From an uncultured Pseudomonas sp. (GTDB lineage Bacteria; Pseudomonadota; Gammaproteobacteria; Pseudomonadales; Pseudomonadaceae): 5,868 nucleotides of DNA. Below are positions 5,108-5,868 of this stretch, in pieces. Below the pieces are notes generated by a model, which saw only the letters and a list, made by a program, of their open reading frames with translations, was not told the DNA's origin and ran no database searches. Where the stretch lies: contig CAMPJN010000254.1 of NCBI GenBank assembly GCA_946886875.1, forward strand, positions 1-5,868. The letters are read 5' to 3'. Position 1 is the first letter of the stretch. Each line of letters starts with the position of its first letter. Both the position numbers and the translations under genes were made by a program.

Positions 5108-5557
5108 TCAGCTCAAATCTCTGCCGCTAAGACGTTGTGCCAGCTCATCGAGGAGTTTTTGTTCGCGCTTGTCCTCGGCCAGGCGAGCTTCGTCGAGGTA
5201 ACGCTGGACCAATTTACGCAGGCCTTCGAGGCGTGCGTAGCGTTGCTGCCAGACCTCCCGCGCCTTCTCGGCGTTGTGCCGGTGCCACTCCATGGTATTG
5301 CGCTGCTGGCCGATGGCGGTTTCCAGTTGCGAGAGAAAGCGCTGGTAATTCATCAGCCATTGGCCGGAGACGCCGCGCTGGCCTTCGTCGATCCACTGCT
5401 GCTGGTAGTCGCTACGGTAATGTTCCAGCTCGCCCAGTTTGACCTCGGCCTGGCTGAGCAATCCTTGGCAATGCCCCATCTGCAGCGCGGCCGCACGTTC
5501 GGCGCGCTCGGCCATCGCCACCACTGGCGCCAAACGTGCGGCACGGTTTTGCGCCAT
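5108..5557 (-). CDS. fliJ: Flagellar export protein FliJ
   Basis: FliJ is the soluble coiled-coil stalk protein of the flagellar export ATPase. It inserts into the FliI hexamer, contacts FlhA and helps couple ATP hydrolysis and proton flow to export. The 149-residue product has the usual length and is almost wholly helical and charged. Heptad-like patterns run through both halves (about 13-60 and 75-140), giving an antiparallel coiled coil. Conserved family features are the basic N-terminus (MAQNRAARLAPVVAMAERAE) and the central segment around QWLMNYQRFLSQLE. The ATG at 5557 comes 3 nt after the fliI stop with no good ribosome site, so its translation is probably coupled to fliI. Sequence is weakly conserved in this family, and the position right after fliI adds weight. 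Confidence 0.94.
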   Translation of the reverse strand: MAQNRAARLAPVVAMAERAERAAALQMGHCQGLLSQAEVKLGELEHYRSDYQQQWIDEGQRGVSGQWLMNYQRFLSQLETAIGQQRNTMEWHRHNAEKAREVWQQRYARLEGLRKLVQRYLDEARLAEDKREQKLLDELAQRLSGRDLS

Positions 5558-5560
5558 GGC

Positions 5561-5868
5561 TTAAGACGCCGGCGCGGCGGCGGGTTTGAAGGTGGCCGCG
5601 AGCAATTCACTGCTGCGCTGCAGGTCTTCGCTGTCACGCAGGCCCTGACGCAGGTACTTGACCATTGCCGGGTGACGCGCGATAGCCAGGTCGGTGTCGG
5701 CGTCGCCGCCGGGCACATAGGCGCCCACGCTGATCAGATCGCGGCTTTGCTGATAGCGCGACCACAGCTGTTTGAAGCGCTGCGAGTTTTTCAGGTGCTC
5801 GGCCGAGACCACCTGCGGCATCACCCGGCTGATCGAGGCTTCGATATCGATGGCCGGATAATGCCCTT
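5561..5868 (-). CDS. fliI: Flagellum-specific ATP synthase FliI, C-terminal end (truncated by window edge)
   Basis: FliI is the F1-type ATPase of the flagellar type III export apparatus. It works as a hexamer with FliH and FliJ at the base of the export gate. Only the last 101 residues are inside the window; the frame is open to the edge, so the start lies beyond it. The stretch GHYPAIDIEASISRVMPQ is the highly conserved segment after the ATPase core. It is followed by the C-terminal helical domain with SRDLISVGAYVPGGDADTD, typical of FliI rather than F1-beta or other type III ATPases. The Walker motifs would be upstream and are not visible. An Ala/Pro tail (KPAAAPAS) ends the protein at a TAA (5563-5561). 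fliJ starts 3 nt later. Confidence 0.95.
   Translation of the reverse strand, partial: GHYPAIDIEASISRVMPQVVSAEHLKNSQRFKQLWSRYQQSRDLISVGAYVPGGDADTDLAIARHPAMVKYLRQGLRDSEDLQRSSELLAATFKPAAAPAS

Overview
The window is a stretch of a flagellar gene cluster from a Pseudomonas species. All genes read on the minus strand, so transcription runs from high to low coordinates. The FliM N-terminus, FliL, FliK, FliJ and FliI C-terminus, together with HptB/HsbR/HsbA-type proteins, a high-GC coding style and two -24/-12 (sigma-54) promoters, all fit the genus. From what I remember of published genomes, the order fliI-fliJ-hsbA-hsbR-hptB-fliK-fliL-fliM resembles the P. putida / P. fluorescens / P. syringae side of the genus. 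In P. aeruginosa fliIJ, fliKLM and hptB-hsbR-hsbA lie at separate loci. I cannot name the species.

Layout in transcription order: the C-terminal 101 residues of the export ATPase FliI (5868-5561, cut by the window edge); FliJ (5557-5108), 3 nt after fliI; a 129-bp gap; the STAS protein HsbA (4978-4673); the three-domain regulator HsbR (4658-2967); the histidine phosphotransfer protein HptB (2936-2583, TTG start); a 124-bp gap with an inverted repeat and a sigma-54 promoter; FliK (2458-1187); a 304-bp gap with three stem-loops, one a likely terminator, and a second sigma-54 promoter; FliL (882-355); and the first 113 codons of FliM (341-1, cut by the window edge).

Two functions are combined here. 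fliI, fliJ, fliK, fliL and fliM encode parts of the flagellar export machine, the hook-length switch, the stator-associated membrane protein and the C-ring. The hsbA-hsbR-hptB trio is a phosphorelay plus partner-switching module. HptB (His57) is expected to pass phosphate to the receiver domain of HsbR (Asp55). HsbR also carries a PP2C phosphatase and a HATPase kinase domain that would set the phosphorylation state of HsbA (Ser56). In P. aeruginosa this route links hybrid sensor kinases to FlgM/FliA motility control and to c-di-GMP through HsbD. The sequence therefore points to a regulatory cassette embedded between structural flagellar genes. Separate sigma-54 promoters restart transcription at fliK and fliL. 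I found no genuinely new system; the most interesting parts are the regulatory architecture and the structured fliK-fliL intergenic region.
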